Origin: JAUVIB01 sp964424545
Lineage (GTDB): Bacteria; Calditrichota; Calditrichia; Calditrichales; Calditrichaceae
Direction: 5' to 3'
Assembly (NCBI GenBank): GCA_964424545.1
Contig: CAYRJN010000066.1
Coordinates: 1 to 18,269, forward strand
Length of the DNA stretch: 18,269 bases
Shown here in pieces: positions 8,925 through 16,542 of this stretch. Below the pieces are notes generated by a model. It searched no databases. It saw nothing but the letters and a program-made list of their open reading frames with translations, and had not been told where the DNA came from. The first letter of the stretch is position 1. Each line of letters begins with the position of its first letter. A program made the translations under genes and the position numbers.

Positions 8925-8980
8925 AATTCTCCCCAAAGATAATAAATTAGCCATTAGCGACTATGGCTAATGGGGGAATT
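8925..8980 (-). terminator. Stem-loop in the gap after the aldo/keto reductase gene
   Basis: A perfect 9-bp stem, ATTAGCCAT (8946-8954) with ATGGCTAAT (8963-8971), with an 8-nt loop. An outer arm, AATTCTCCCC (8925-8934) with GGGGGAATT (8972-8980), can extend it across an 11-nt internal loop. On the minus strand it starts eight bases after the stop codon of a coding-like scrap at 8988. A clean T run is missing, so termination is plausible but not certain. It could instead be a structured leader of the CocE-type gene, about 80 nt downstream. Confidence 0.4.
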
Positions 8981-8987
8981 ACCGATC

Positions 8988-9062
8988 TTAGCGATCAATC
9001 TGTTCCGGTGAGCAATCTTTACGAACTATTTCCGTATCAAATAGTCCAATATTAATACCGCG
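8988..9062 (-). pseudogene. Possible C-terminal remnant of a lost gene (24 codons)
   Basis: In the 291-nt gap between the aldo/keto reductase and CocE-type genes, one minus-strand frame reads RGINIGLFDTEIV then RKDCSPEQIDR and stop. It has codon choice like the neighbouring genes and no start codon, and is preceded by a stop in the same frame. The stem-loop at 8925-8980 follows the stop closely, as expected for a former gene end. The family was not recognised. Short open frames occur by chance, so this is tentative. Confidence 0.3.
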
Positions 9063-9139
9063 TTATTTCAATGGATACAATTAATTACGACAATCGGCCA
9101 TATAAAAACATTTTTTAAACAGCCTATGGCAGATTACAA

Positions 9140-10201
9140 TTAAATTACTTCGCGTATTTCAGCTATTTGTTTATCATTTAGCTCTATCTTACCGGCCTTG
9201 GCATTCTCCTGCAACTGTTCCACAGTAGAACTGGCGGCTATCATAGAACCCATAGCGGGAAGGGTTAACATATAGGCTAAAGTTTGCATCTGAAGCGTCA
9301 TATCATATTTATGAGCAATATCTGCCAGTTTTTGCAATTGTTTTGCAACATCAGGCGTCAGCTCGTCATTTAAAACATTTTCATCAAAAAGCCTGTCGCC
9401 TTTTCCCACCTTGTTTTTATCCAAATATCGTTCCGTTAATAATCCCTGACGCAACGGGCCCCAGGGGACAAAGGATATATTATTTTGAACGCAATAATCC
9501 AGGGCGCCTTCAGCTTCTTCCGATTCTTTATATAAGATATCATATCTATTTTGCACAACTTGCACTTTGGATCTTTTAAACTCGGGAGAATATTTTGCGT
9601 ACTCTTTTAAATTATCAAGTGAAAAATTGGAAACGCCGAAATAACGAACCAAATCCTGTGAAATTAAATCTTCCACCGCCAACAAGCTCTCTTCCACCGG
9701 CGTTGTATCGTCAAAAGAATGAAAATATAAAACATCAATATAATCGGTTTGCAATCTTTCTAAAGAGGCATAAACCGATTCAAGAATATTTGAACGGGAA
9801 AGCCTGCAATGATTAGGCGTTTTCCCTTCCGTTGCCCCGAATAGTTTTGTAGCCAATACCACGGAACGTCGCAGGTTTTGATTCTCTTTAAACCACCGCC
9901 CTATTACGCGCTCGGAATTCCCGCTGGCATTATTGTATCTATTCGCCGTATCCCAAAAAGTTACGCCCTCTTCCATCGCTTTATCCATAATGGCAAAAGC
10001 TGTTTTTTCATTTACCCGTGCTCCGTCGCCCGTCTCGGGAAATCCAAATTTCCAAGTCCCCAAACCAATGATTGAAACGCGCAAACCGCTATTTCCTAAA
10101 ATACGATATGGCATTCCATTGAAAGAATCAAAAGTAAAATCGATACCATAAAGTTGCTTATCGGGATCAATATTTTGCAAGCTATAATTTCTATTTAACA
10201 T
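9140..10201 (-). CDS. Aldo/keto reductase
   Basis: A 353-residue NAD(P)H-dependent oxidoreductase of the AKR superfamily (TIM barrel), reducing aldehydes or ketones of sugars or related carbonyls in the cytoplasm. The catalytic tetrad is present: Asp84 and Tyr89 (FWDTANRY), Lys119 (LATKLFG), His161 (YFHSFD). Other family marks are GNSGLRVSIIGLGTW (36-50), YFGVSNFS, and the late segment with GSMIAASSTVEQLQEN, where the cofactor phosphate is normally bound. The family usually begins near residue 30 (MPYRILGNSGL). The 29-residue lead is kept because the upstream ATG has the better ribosome binding site (AAAAGGCAG) and Met30 has none. It sits 97 nt after the SGNH hydrolase gene. Substrate unknown. 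Confidence 0.93.
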   Translation of the reverse strand: MLNRNYSLQNIDPDKQLYGIDFTFDSFNGMPYRILGNSGLRVSIIGLGTWKFGFPETGDGARVNEKTAFAIMDKAMEEGVTFWDTANRYNNASGNSERVIGRWFKENQNLRRSVVLATKLFGATEGKTPNHCRLSRSNILESVYASLERLQTDYIDVLYFHSFDDTTPVEESLLAVEDLISQDLVRYFGVSNFSLDNLKEYAKYSPEFKRSKVQVVQNRYDILYKESEEAEGALDYCVQNNISFVPWGPLRQGLLTERYLDKNKVGKGDRLFDENVLNDELTPDVAKQLQKLADIAHKYDMTLQMQTLAYMLTLPAMGSMIAASSTVEQLQENAKAGKIELNDKQIAEIREVI

Positions 10202-10298
10202 TTTTACTGCCTTTTATTTAGTTATATTTTTAAAATTATTCATTTTCATTCCGTAGGTTACAAGCAAAAGGACGGAAAAATAAGCCTATCAAACCATT

Positions 10299-10928
10299 TC
10301 AGCTCTTTAAGGCTTTAGATATACCCTCTTGCGCAATGGGAATCATTATTTTATATCCTTTTTCATTGAGATGAACGCCATCAATCGTGAATGATTCAAC
10401 CAAACCTTTTTTTTCATCCACCAATTTTGAATAGTAATCGAGATATTCTATTGCCTTTTTATCTGCATACGACTTTATCAATCTATTCAGTTCAAAAATT
10501 TTATCCGCCGGTTGCAAGCCGGGCGCCCAGAAATAATCGTAAGCGGGAAGTACGGATGACAATATTACCTTGATGCCATTAGCAGTGGAAATCTCTACCA
10601 TCGACATTATATTATCCATTATCATTTCCAAGCTGGACGGCCCCGTATTACCCGCAATATCATTAGTACCGGCCAATATAATTACGAGAGAGGGATTTAA
10701 CTTTACAACATCCTGACGAAATCTTATCAGCATCTGAGGCGTAGTTTGCCCGCCAATACCCCTGTTTACATATTTATGCTCGGAAAAATACTCCGGCATA
10801 ATTTCCTTCCATTGCTCCGTTATGGAGTCGCCGAAAAAAATTATTCTATTATCTTCCAAGGGTTTTTGTAATATTTCCCGATTTTCCTCTATATATTTGC
10901 TTAAATTAGCCCAATCCTTATCATCCAT
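10299..10928 (-). CDS. SGNH/GDSL-family hydrolase (lipase/acylhydrolase-like)
   Basis: A 209-residue SGNH hydrolase, the usual size for single-domain members such as acetyl esterases, thioesterases and lysophospholipases. All four consensus blocks are visible: FFGDSITEQW with nucleophile Ser35, the oxyanion Gly in RGIGGQT (about 57-61), GTND at 87-90 with Asn89, and DGVHLNEKGY with Asp183 and His186. No signal peptide is seen, so it acts in the cytoplasm, probably removing acyl or acetyl groups from imported sugars or other small esters. The start is ATG after GGGAG with a 7-nt gap. It lies 88 nt after the methyltransferase-like gene and may share a transcript with the aldo/keto reductase. 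Confidence 0.92.
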   Translation of the reverse strand: MDDKDWANLSKYIEENREILQKPLEDNRIIFFGDSITEQWKEIMPEYFSEHKYVNRGIGGQTTPQMLIRFRQDVVKLNPSLVIILAGTNDIAGNTGPSSLEMIMDNIMSMVEISTANGIKVILSSVLPAYDYFWAPGLQPADKIFELNRLIKSYADKKAIEYLDYYSKLVDEKKGLVESFTIDGVHLNEKGYKIMIPIAQEGISKALKS

Positions 10929-10952
10929 CTAATATCTCCCTTTGTTACAATT

Positions 10953-10982
10953 ATCTTAATTTCCCATTTTATAATAGTGCAA
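10953..10982 (-). promoter_or_regulatory. Weak candidate sigma70-type promoter before the SGNH hydrolase gene
   Basis: On the minus strand TTGCAC (10977-10982) is followed after 18 nt by TAAGAT (10953-10958), about 25 nt before the start codon. Both hexamers match the consensus only partly (4 of 6 each), and such matches are frequent in AT-rich DNA. Confidence 0.2.
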
Positions 10983-11016
10983 CATAGATATTGAGATAAT
11001 TTTTAAATTCATCAAT

Positions 11017-12159
11017 TTATTTTTTATATATTCCAATTTCGTGAACAATTTTAGATAGAATTTGCACATTCTCCTTTTTTACTTTTGGGGCAATTGAACA
11101 TGCTGTACTCAGAATAAATCCTTTATTCTGCATACCTATTTTAATTCTTTCCGAAATATCTCTATAAATTTTTTCATCATCTCCGTTAAGTAATGTGTTA
11201 ACAGAATCAACATTTCCTTTAATAAAGATTTGATCCCCAATTCGATCAAATGCATCATCTAAAGCAACATTTCCAATTGGCTCGGGATCAAGACATTCTA
11301 ATCCAGTAACGCCAGATTCCGCCATCATTTCCAATCTATCATTAATATGACCACAGGTATGAACATAAACAAATTTACCTTTATTCTTAACAGCTTCTGC
11401 AACTTGCGACATATATGGTAATTCATAATCTCTGTAATGTTCGGGAGAGATAAAATCACTTCCGGCAAATGGCGAAGAAATTTTGACGGCGTCAATAGGT
11501 GCATTATCACACAACCCCTCCGCCATTTTTATCACACCAATTGTAAATTTCGCAAGTATTTCTTTCACCTTATCCGGATTAAACATCATTGCTACAAGGG
11601 CATTTTCGTATCCAAGTAAATCAAGCAGATAATCTAAGGGAGAAGTAACTTCGGCATGAAGAGAATACTCCCCTTTTAATTTTTCATCAAGAATTTTGAA
11701 TACTTTATATGGATCATCTTTATGTATATAAGTATAACAGTTTTTTGATACAGGAATATAATCGAGTTCTTCAGGTATTTCGTTTATATCAAAAGTATCA
11801 ATATCAACTACAGTATCTTCAAAAAACTCACCAACAGGCAAATCGTCATCAACATAAATCTCTTTTCTATTATGGAATATTGCCACTTCAACACCATCTA
11901 CTATTTCAATTTTTGCTTTTTCTTTCCAATTTGGGTCATGCCCGTGCAGACTCACTAAAATTCCGTCAAAGTCAAAACGTTCCATTAACCAAATTAAGGC
12001 TTCTGCATATTTATCTGCATCATTCCATAATTCCATTGGAGTTATATTTGTTTCTTTTAATTGTTGATTCATAAAGCCAATACTAAATTGACTCATAACC
12101 GGTACGCGGTCCGGCTTTTCCATGTTCATCGCTTTAAGGATACGTTCCCTTGGTGTCAT
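11017..12159 (-). CDS. Uroporphyrinogen-decarboxylase-fold methyltransferase (MtaA/CmuA-like)
   Basis: A 380-residue protein of the UROD/MetE-like barrel superfamily, beginning MTPRERILKAMNMEKPDRVP as in many methylcobalamin-dependent methyltransferases. It carries a zinc-site pattern H-x-C...C: His267 and Cys269 in VHTCGH, and Cys354 in LSTACSIAP. These match the zinc ligands that activate a thiol in MtaA/MtbA and related enzymes and are absent from haem-pathway HemE. I therefore infer methyl transfer between a corrinoid and a thiol or other acceptor. No corrinoid protein or reactivase gene lies in the window. The start was moved to the internal ATG at 12159, which has AAAAAGGGAG six bases upstream; the longer frame would begin at a TTG with no such site. 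Its base and codon use looks more AT-rich than its neighbours. Confidence 0.8.
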   Translation of the reverse strand: MTPRERILKAMNMEKPDRVPVMSQFSIGFMNQQLKETNITPMELWNDADKYAEALIWLMERFDFDGILVSLHGHDPNWKEKAKIEIVDGVEVAIFHNRKEIYVDDDLPVGEFFEDTVVDIDTFDINEIPEELDYIPVSKNCYTYIHKDDPYKVFKILDEKLKGEYSLHAEVTSPLDYLLDLLGYENALVAMMFNPDKVKEILAKFTIGVIKMAEGLCDNAPIDAVKISSPFAGSDFISPEHYRDYELPYMSQVAEAVKNKGKFVYVHTCGHINDRLEMMAESGVTGLECLDPEPIGNVALDDAFDRIGDQIFIKGNVDSVNTLLNGDDEKIYRDISERIKIGMQNKGFILSTACSIAPKVKKENVQILSKIVHEIGIYKK

Positions 12160-12175
12160 TAGAGGCTCCCTTTTT

Positions 12176-12343
12176 CTAATGCCTACTTTCAATTATTGAA
12201 TATTCTAAACTGTTTTTATCCATAACAGTCTGCGGTTCAAGCATCAAAACCTCCACACGATGCGGCACATCGCTTTCCACAAGCATATCCGGGATAAAAG
12301 CTTTACCCTGTACAAATTTATGTATTGCTTTTTGTCCACAGAT
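12176..12343 (-). pseudogene. Truncated gene remnant, C-terminal 55 codons
   Basis: Between the Gfo/Idh/MocA gene and the methyltransferase-like gene one minus-strand frame runs open for 55 codons to a TAG only 16 nt before the next ATG. It contains KAFIPDMLVESDVPHRVEVL, then MLEPQTVMDKNSLEYSII. It looks like coding DNA (alternating hydrophobic strand pattern, GTG- and CCG-rich codons) but has no start codon or ribosome binding site near its upstream stop. Its end-to-start spacing to the next gene is typical of an operon, so it is probably what is left of the gene that once preceded the methyltransferase. The family was not recognised. Confidence 0.45.
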
Positions 12344-12456
12344 TTACAATTTTAAAAAGATTTTTTTGTAAAGATTGCGTTCTCATATAGCAAATGCTGC
12401 ATGTTTAACTCTTTTACTTTTTTGAAGACTTACAAAATTTGAACAATAGAACTTCT

Positions 12457-13497
12457 CTACACTTTCAAAGGTAATTCTATTGTTTTATTAAGCTCGGATG
12501 ATTTATAAATAGCAAGAATCAATTCCAACGCTTTACGAGCTTCCCGACCACTTACTTTCGGTTCCCTTTTTTCTTTAATCGCATTAATGATATCTGTAAA
12601 CTCACGTACATAAGGCATGACCTCAATATCCAAGGGATCGGATGCGCCATCTTTTTTACTATCCTCTTTGCTATAGGGTTCTTCCCCTTCAATTTCCATA
12701 TATTTGATATCTTCACCTTCAAAGATTAATGTCCCTTTAGTCCCTAAAATTTCAATCTGAGCGGGAAGCCCCGGATAGACTGCCGTTGTAGCTTGAATAA
12801 CCCCAAGCGCGCCCGATTCAAACTCCAACATAGCTACGCCCGAATCTTCTACTTCAATATCCCTGGCGGCTGTTTTCACCTTCGCTGTAACCGTCTTAAC
12901 CGTTCCCATAACGGAAAGCAACAGATCGACAAAATGCACCCCTTGATTCATAAATGCACCGCCGCCGTCCAACGCTTTTGTACCGCGCCATTGTCCGGAA
13001 CGATAATATTCGGGGGAGCGATACCATTTTACATAGGCATTGCCTTGAATAATCCGTCCTAATTTACCGGAATTAATAATGTCATACATTTCTAAGACCG
13101 AATCATAATAACGTAATTGGCTGATTACTCCAAGCGTAACATTGTTTTCTTCACAAGTGTCTATTAAGGCATTGGCTTTTTCCAAATGAATATCAATAGG
13201 TTTTTCAACAATAACATGCTTGCCGGCTAAAGCCGCTTTTATTCCCAAATCGGCGTGCAATCCTGATGGAACCGTTACATTCACAATATCAATACGTTCA
13301 TCTTTTAGCATTTCATCATAATCCGTTGTCCAATTGACATTAAATTCCTGCGCTGTTTTTTTGGCATTTTCCTCCTTAATATCGCATACCGTAATAACTT
13401 CCGCATCATCCATAGATTGCAATGCTCTAATATGAAAAGACGATATAGTTCCTGTCCCAACTATACCAAAACCAAATTTTTTACTCCCCATTTCCAT
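12457..13497 (-). CDS. Gfo/Idh/MocA-family oxidoreductase
   Basis: A 346-residue NAD(P)-dependent dehydrogenase of the glucose-fructose oxidoreductase / inositol dehydrogenase family, acting on sugars, cyclitols or their acids in the cytoplasm. The Rossmann motif GIVGTGTISSFH is at 11-22. The family EKP motif is at 98-100 (VIVEKP), with Lys99 as the expected catalytic or binding residue. GGGAFMNQGVHFVDLL, with His188 and Asp191, matches the substrate-site motif. The C-terminal half is the usual beta-sheet domain. Two in-frame ATGs compete: the first (13497) is only two bases from GAAGGG, while the third codon (13491) is eight bases from it, so the shorter form may be the real one. The gene stands alone, with gaps of 282 nt upstream and about 300 nt downstream. 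The substrate cannot be told. Confidence 0.92.
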   Translation of the reverse strand: MEMGSKKFGFGIVGTGTISSFHIRALQSMDDAEVITVCDIKEENAKKTAQEFNVNWTTDYDEMLKDERIDIVNVTVPSGLHADLGIKAALAGKHVIVEKPIDIHLEKANALIDTCEENNVTLGVISQLRYYDSVLEMYDIINSGKLGRIIQGNAYVKWYRSPEYYRSGQWRGTKALDGGGAFMNQGVHFVDLLLSVMGTVKTVTAKVKTAARDIEVEDSGVAMLEFESGALGVIQATTAVYPGLPAQIEILGTKGTLIFEGEDIKYMEIEGEEPYSKEDSKKDGASDPLDIEVMPYVREFTDIINAIKEKREPKVSGREARKALELILAIYKSSELNKTIELPLKV

Positions 13498-13618
13498 AAC
13501 CCTTCAATATATTTTTTCAAAATTTCACTATTTACAAACGACAAATCATTTATTTGATTATTACAAAACATCCCGATTATTAAAGGAACTAACATTAATC
13601 AAAATATTACGTACGAAC

Positions 13619-13634
13619 AAAAAGTTGACTTTTT
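13619..13634. promoter_or_regulatory. 16-bp near-perfect palindrome upstream of the Gfo/Idh/MocA gene
   Basis: AAAAAGT-TG-ACTTTTT: two 7-bp perfectly complementary arms around two bases, about 120-140 nt upstream of the Gfo/Idh/MocA start. The central gap is too short for a good RNA hairpin, so a dimeric repressor or activator site is a better reading than a terminator. No second copy was found in the window. Confidence 0.3.
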
Positions 13635-13700
13635 AGCAACATACGATTATTCCAACGCGTCAATCAACATAGTGGATACATCATGCCTCTTTTTCAAAAG

Positions 13701-13735
13701 ATTGCTTCATCGCTAACGCTCCTCGCATTTCGACA
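13701..13735. repeat. Degenerate copy of a widespread intergenic repeat-like sequence
   Basis: Plus-strand ATTGCTTCATCGCTAACGCT and following CCTCGCATTTCGACA closely resemble the ATTGCTTCGTCGC...CTCCTCGCAATGACA sequence that I know from the intergenic regions of many unrelated bacterial genomes. It sits about 45 nt after the stop codon of the symporter gene. The resemblance is from memory, with a few mismatches and one extra base. On the minus strand the same bases also read as a short protein-like frame, so a gene remnant is an alternative. Confidence 0.4.
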
Positions 13736-13779
13736 AATGCTATATTAATTTATTATTACCTTTCGGACACGAAAATAAT

Positions 13780-15519
13780 CTATTTTTCTTCGGCTATTTT
13801 CTCTTTTCCCGTTTTAATATATCCAATTATCCCGAATATGATTAGTAAAATTCCAAGAACCATATTCACATAAAAAGCCGTACTGTGAGGTACAAAGAAT
13901 AAAATATTCAACAATAAGAGACCTATAAAAGCCACCGATACGGATACTACTCTAAAAGGAGACATCTCCGTCGTACCGGACTCTTCTTTCGTTAATACAT
14001 CGCCACCCATTTGCCCGATAGGCGTTTTAAGACGCTTCATGAATTCAGCTATTTTATTTTTTTCTTCTTCTGTGGACGGCATATATTTACTACCCAAATA
14101 GATACCAATAATAGCAATAATCATAGTTCCAAGATTCAATATTACTTCCTGCTTTATACCATAATCTCCTATATACAACGTATCAGGGACAACAAAGAAA
14201 ATTATTATTCCCGCTGAAAAGCTCACAAGAAATGAAGCCATTGCTCCATTTTTTGTAAATTTAGGCGATAACAACCCAAAAATCATAGGAATAGCAACTG
14301 GAGCTGTAAAAAGCCCGAAAAGTTTCATCATTCCCCGAAAGAGCCCTTCACCGCCTAAGTTAAGCATGAAAAAGGCGAGCCCCAAACTCAGTAACCCTAC
14401 AATAATGGTCGTTATTCGGCCAACCGTAACCAACTCTTTTTGTGAGGCATTCTTTCTAAAAATCCTAAGATAAACATCATTTGTCAAAACGTTGGCGGCC
14501 ACATTATAATCGCTGCTTAACATAGACATCGTCGCGGCAAACATGGCGGCAATAACCAAACCAATCAAGCCGGTGGGTAACAGTTTAACCGCTATCATGG
14601 CATAAACCATACCGTCTTGACCCGGATTAAGCGTAATAAAATTTGGCGCTACGAATGCCGGAAGCATTATTAACGGCGCTCCTACCACAAAAAGGAGAAC
14701 AACAAACCAGCCTAATTTTCTTGTCTCTTTTTCATTAGGAACGGAATAAAACCGTTGAATTAACGACCAACTAACGCTGCTCGATGAGAGGATTACAAAA
14801 ATCATACTGGCAGCAAAATAAAACCAATCATACTCGGGCGGATGAAATATATGCAATCGATCAGGTGAAATATTTGAAAAAGCTGCTGTTAACCCGCCCG
14901 AAGCTTGAATACTTAACGGCACCAAAATTATCACGGCGACAGCCATCACTATAAATTGCACAAAATCGGTTACCGTTACAGCCCACAATCCACCAAGCAT
15001 GGTATAGGTAAGCATAATCAAGCCGGACCAAAGCACCGATTGCTGCAAATCAAAACCCAAACCAGCGGAAATAAAAAGACCAATGGCTACCAATTTCATA
15101 GCATCATCGACGATCCGTAAAGGTATGCCTTGCCAAGCGACAAATTGCCTCAATTCGGACGAAAAACGAACTTCGAGATATTCAATAGGACTGTTTATAC
15201 GGGCACGTCTCCATTTTTTGGCCATAAAATACATACTAAAAATAACGCCGACGGAGGTATCCATCATTAACGTAACGCCGTACAATCCATATTTATATGT
15301 TATGGCAGAAAACGTAACAAACGCAAAAACACTAAAGCTGCTCATATAATAAGAGGCACCACTAAGCCACCATGGAATACGATTACCACCGCTGAAATAA
15401 TCTTTCATTCCCTTCATATAGCGATAAAAATAGATTCCTATACCCAACATCAAGACAAAATAACCTACCAACACGATATAATCTGCAATTCCCAAACTTC
15501 CATGAACTATATTTGACAT
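13780..15519 (-). CDS. Sodium:solute symporter family (SSS) transporter
   Basis: A 579-residue integral membrane transporter of the SSS family (PutP/SGLT type), which uses the sodium gradient to import sugars, amino acids, organic acids or similar small solutes. The N-terminus is typical: an outer hydrophobic segment (about 12-30), then YFSGGNRIPWWLSGASYYMS, the region that contributes to the sodium/substrate site. Around a dozen further hydrophobic segments follow, including a C-terminal pair at about 524-570, consistent with 13 or more helices. The charged loop before the last pair (EEEKNKIAEFMKRLKTP) is cytoplasmic by the positive-inside rule. The start is ATG after AAGGGATT, only 9 nt after the stop of the GNAT gene, so they are co-transcribed. 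It probably imports the substrate of the amidohydrolase cassette upstream. Substrate not identifiable. Confidence 0.95.
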   Translation of the reverse strand: MSNIVHGSLGIADYIVLVGYFVLMLGIGIYFYRYMKGMKDYFSGGNRIPWWLSGASYYMSSFSVFAFVTFSAITYKYGLYGVTLMMDTSVGVIFSMYFMAKKWRRARINSPIEYLEVRFSSELRQFVAWQGIPLRIVDDAMKLVAIGLFISAGLGFDLQQSVLWSGLIMLTYTMLGGLWAVTVTDFVQFIVMAVAVIILVPLSIQASGGLTAAFSNISPDRLHIFHPPEYDWFYFAASMIFVILSSSSVSWSLIQRFYSVPNEKETRKLGWFVVLLFVVGAPLIMLPAFVAPNFITLNPGQDGMVYAMIAVKLLPTGLIGLVIAAMFAATMSMLSSDYNVAANVLTNDVYLRIFRKNASQKELVTVGRITTIIVGLLSLGLAFFMLNLGGEGLFRGMMKLFGLFTAPVAIPMIFGLLSPKFTKNGAMASFLVSFSAGIIIFFVVPDTLYIGDYGIKQEVILNLGTMIIAIIGIYLGSKYMPSTEEEKNKIAEFMKRLKTPIGQMGGDVLTKEESGTTEMSPFRVVSVSVAFIGLLLLNILFFVPHSTAFYVNMVLGILLIIFGIIGYIKTGKEKIAEEK

Positions 15520-15528
15520 AGCAATCCC

Positions 15529-16515
15529 TTATTTAATTTTCTTTTCATATATAAAAATATTAAACGATTCATCACCGATTTTAAGATAATTTTTCAAAAA
15601 CGCTTCTTTTTTATACCCGTTTTTTTCATAAAAATCAATTTTGAATTTTTCGTTTTCTTCGATATAAACGTACACCTGGTCAAGCTCGAAATTATTTTCA
15701 AGTTTATTCAACATTTCCTGATAGTGTTCAAGATAGTGCGGATGGATAACAATATCCAAAAAGCCGAAATGTCCTTCATGACGACGGCCGCTTGGGATCA
15801 CCGTCCCTAAGCCGAGAATAGTTTCCTCGCCGTCTAAAACATAACTGCGATATCCCTTTTTAGGTTTTCGTTCTTCGGGAACAACCCCTTCCGTAACTTG
15901 ATTTTGCAGCACATAAAATTCAGCCTCAAAATAAGAACCGAGATAGCATCCCAATTCATAATGTTTTATCACTACACCGGGATGCTGTGCGCAGAACATC
16001 GAAGTAATATCCGCCTGATCGCCTAAGCCCATGGGACGAAGCGTCGTTTTTTGGCCTTTACGGAACAATACTTCGTCTTTCCCCGAATCGCTCAATGTTA
16101 ATTTAAAAGATCCGCGTTCGCCCATATTACCCACATTTACAAAACCGTATTTGCGGTAGATATTACGTATCCATTCCTCCCAGGCAGCAAGATAAACGGC
16201 GCGCGCGCCATATTTTTTATACGTTTCCATTGTTGCATCAAGCACTTTCTTAGCAAGTCCCTTACCTCGGTAATCAGGATGTGTATAAACATCCGAAAGA
16301 ATTGCCTGCCCGCGCGGCGTTATGGTATATGAAGTAGTTGCAACCAGTTTATTTCCGTCAAACGCGCAGTTAAGCCCGAAAATCTCTTTCTCCCATGGCC
16401 CTTTGAAACGCGATTCCGTAGCCCAATAATAAAGGTCTTCGTGCGTTTTTAAGACCTGTTCCTTTTCGCTTTGCGGCGATTTATAGGTAACCGGCCTGAC
16501 CACAATATCCGACAT
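15529..16515 (-). CDS. Tandem GNAT-family N-acetyltransferase
   Basis: A 328-residue protein with two GNAT-like halves, about twice a single domain. The first (about 5-145) has a good acetyl-CoA loop: VYTHPDYRGKGLAKKVLD (77-94, loop Arg83-Gly84-Lys85-Gly86), then the ending NIYRKYGFVNVG. The second (about 155-325) has the same layout, ending FYEKNGYKKEAF, but its loop is degenerate: IVIHPHYLEHYQEML has lost the Gly-x-Gly. So the second half is probably structural or substrate-binding. The acceptor amine or other group is unknown. An upstream GTG in frame overlaps the AGGAG site, so ATG at 16515, five bases from AGGAG, is taken as the start. Its place between the amidohydrolase-like genes and the symporter suggests modification of the same small molecule. 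Confidence 0.85.
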   Translation of the reverse strand: MSDIVVRPVTYKSPQSEKEQVLKTHEDLYYWATESRFKGPWEKEIFGLNCAFDGNKLVATTSYTITPRGQAILSDVYTHPDYRGKGLAKKVLDATMETYKKYGARAVYLAAWEEWIRNIYRKYGFVNVGNMGERGSFKLTLSDSGKDEVLFRKGQKTTLRPMGLGDQADITSMFCAQHPGVVIKHYELGCYLGSYFEAEFYVLQNQVTEGVVPEERKPKKGYRSYVLDGEETILGLGTVIPSGRRHEGHFGFLDIVIHPHYLEHYQEMLNKLENNFELDQVYVYIEENEKFKIDFYEKNGYKKEAFLKNYLKIGDESFNIFIYEKKIK

Positions 16516-16542
16516 TTCCACTCCTTTCTATTATATTAAATT

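Noticed and set aside
11017..12159. Calling this gene HemE (uroporphyrinogen decarboxylase, haem synthesis)
   Set aside because: It has the HxC...C zinc pattern of methyltransferases, and there are no haem-synthesis neighbours.
12160..12192. Longer methyltransferase start at TTG 12192
   Set aside because: The extra residues overlap the remnant gene and the ribosome binding site AAAAAGGGAG, which fits the internal ATG at 12159 instead.
13752..13782. A terminator right after the symporter stop (TTTCG/CGAAA hairpin)
   Set aside because: The stem is short and interrupted by a bulge, and no T run follows on the minus strand.
16516..16521. GTG start of the GNAT gene at 16521
   Set aside because: The GTG is part of the AGGAG ribosome binding site itself; the ATG two codons later has proper spacing.
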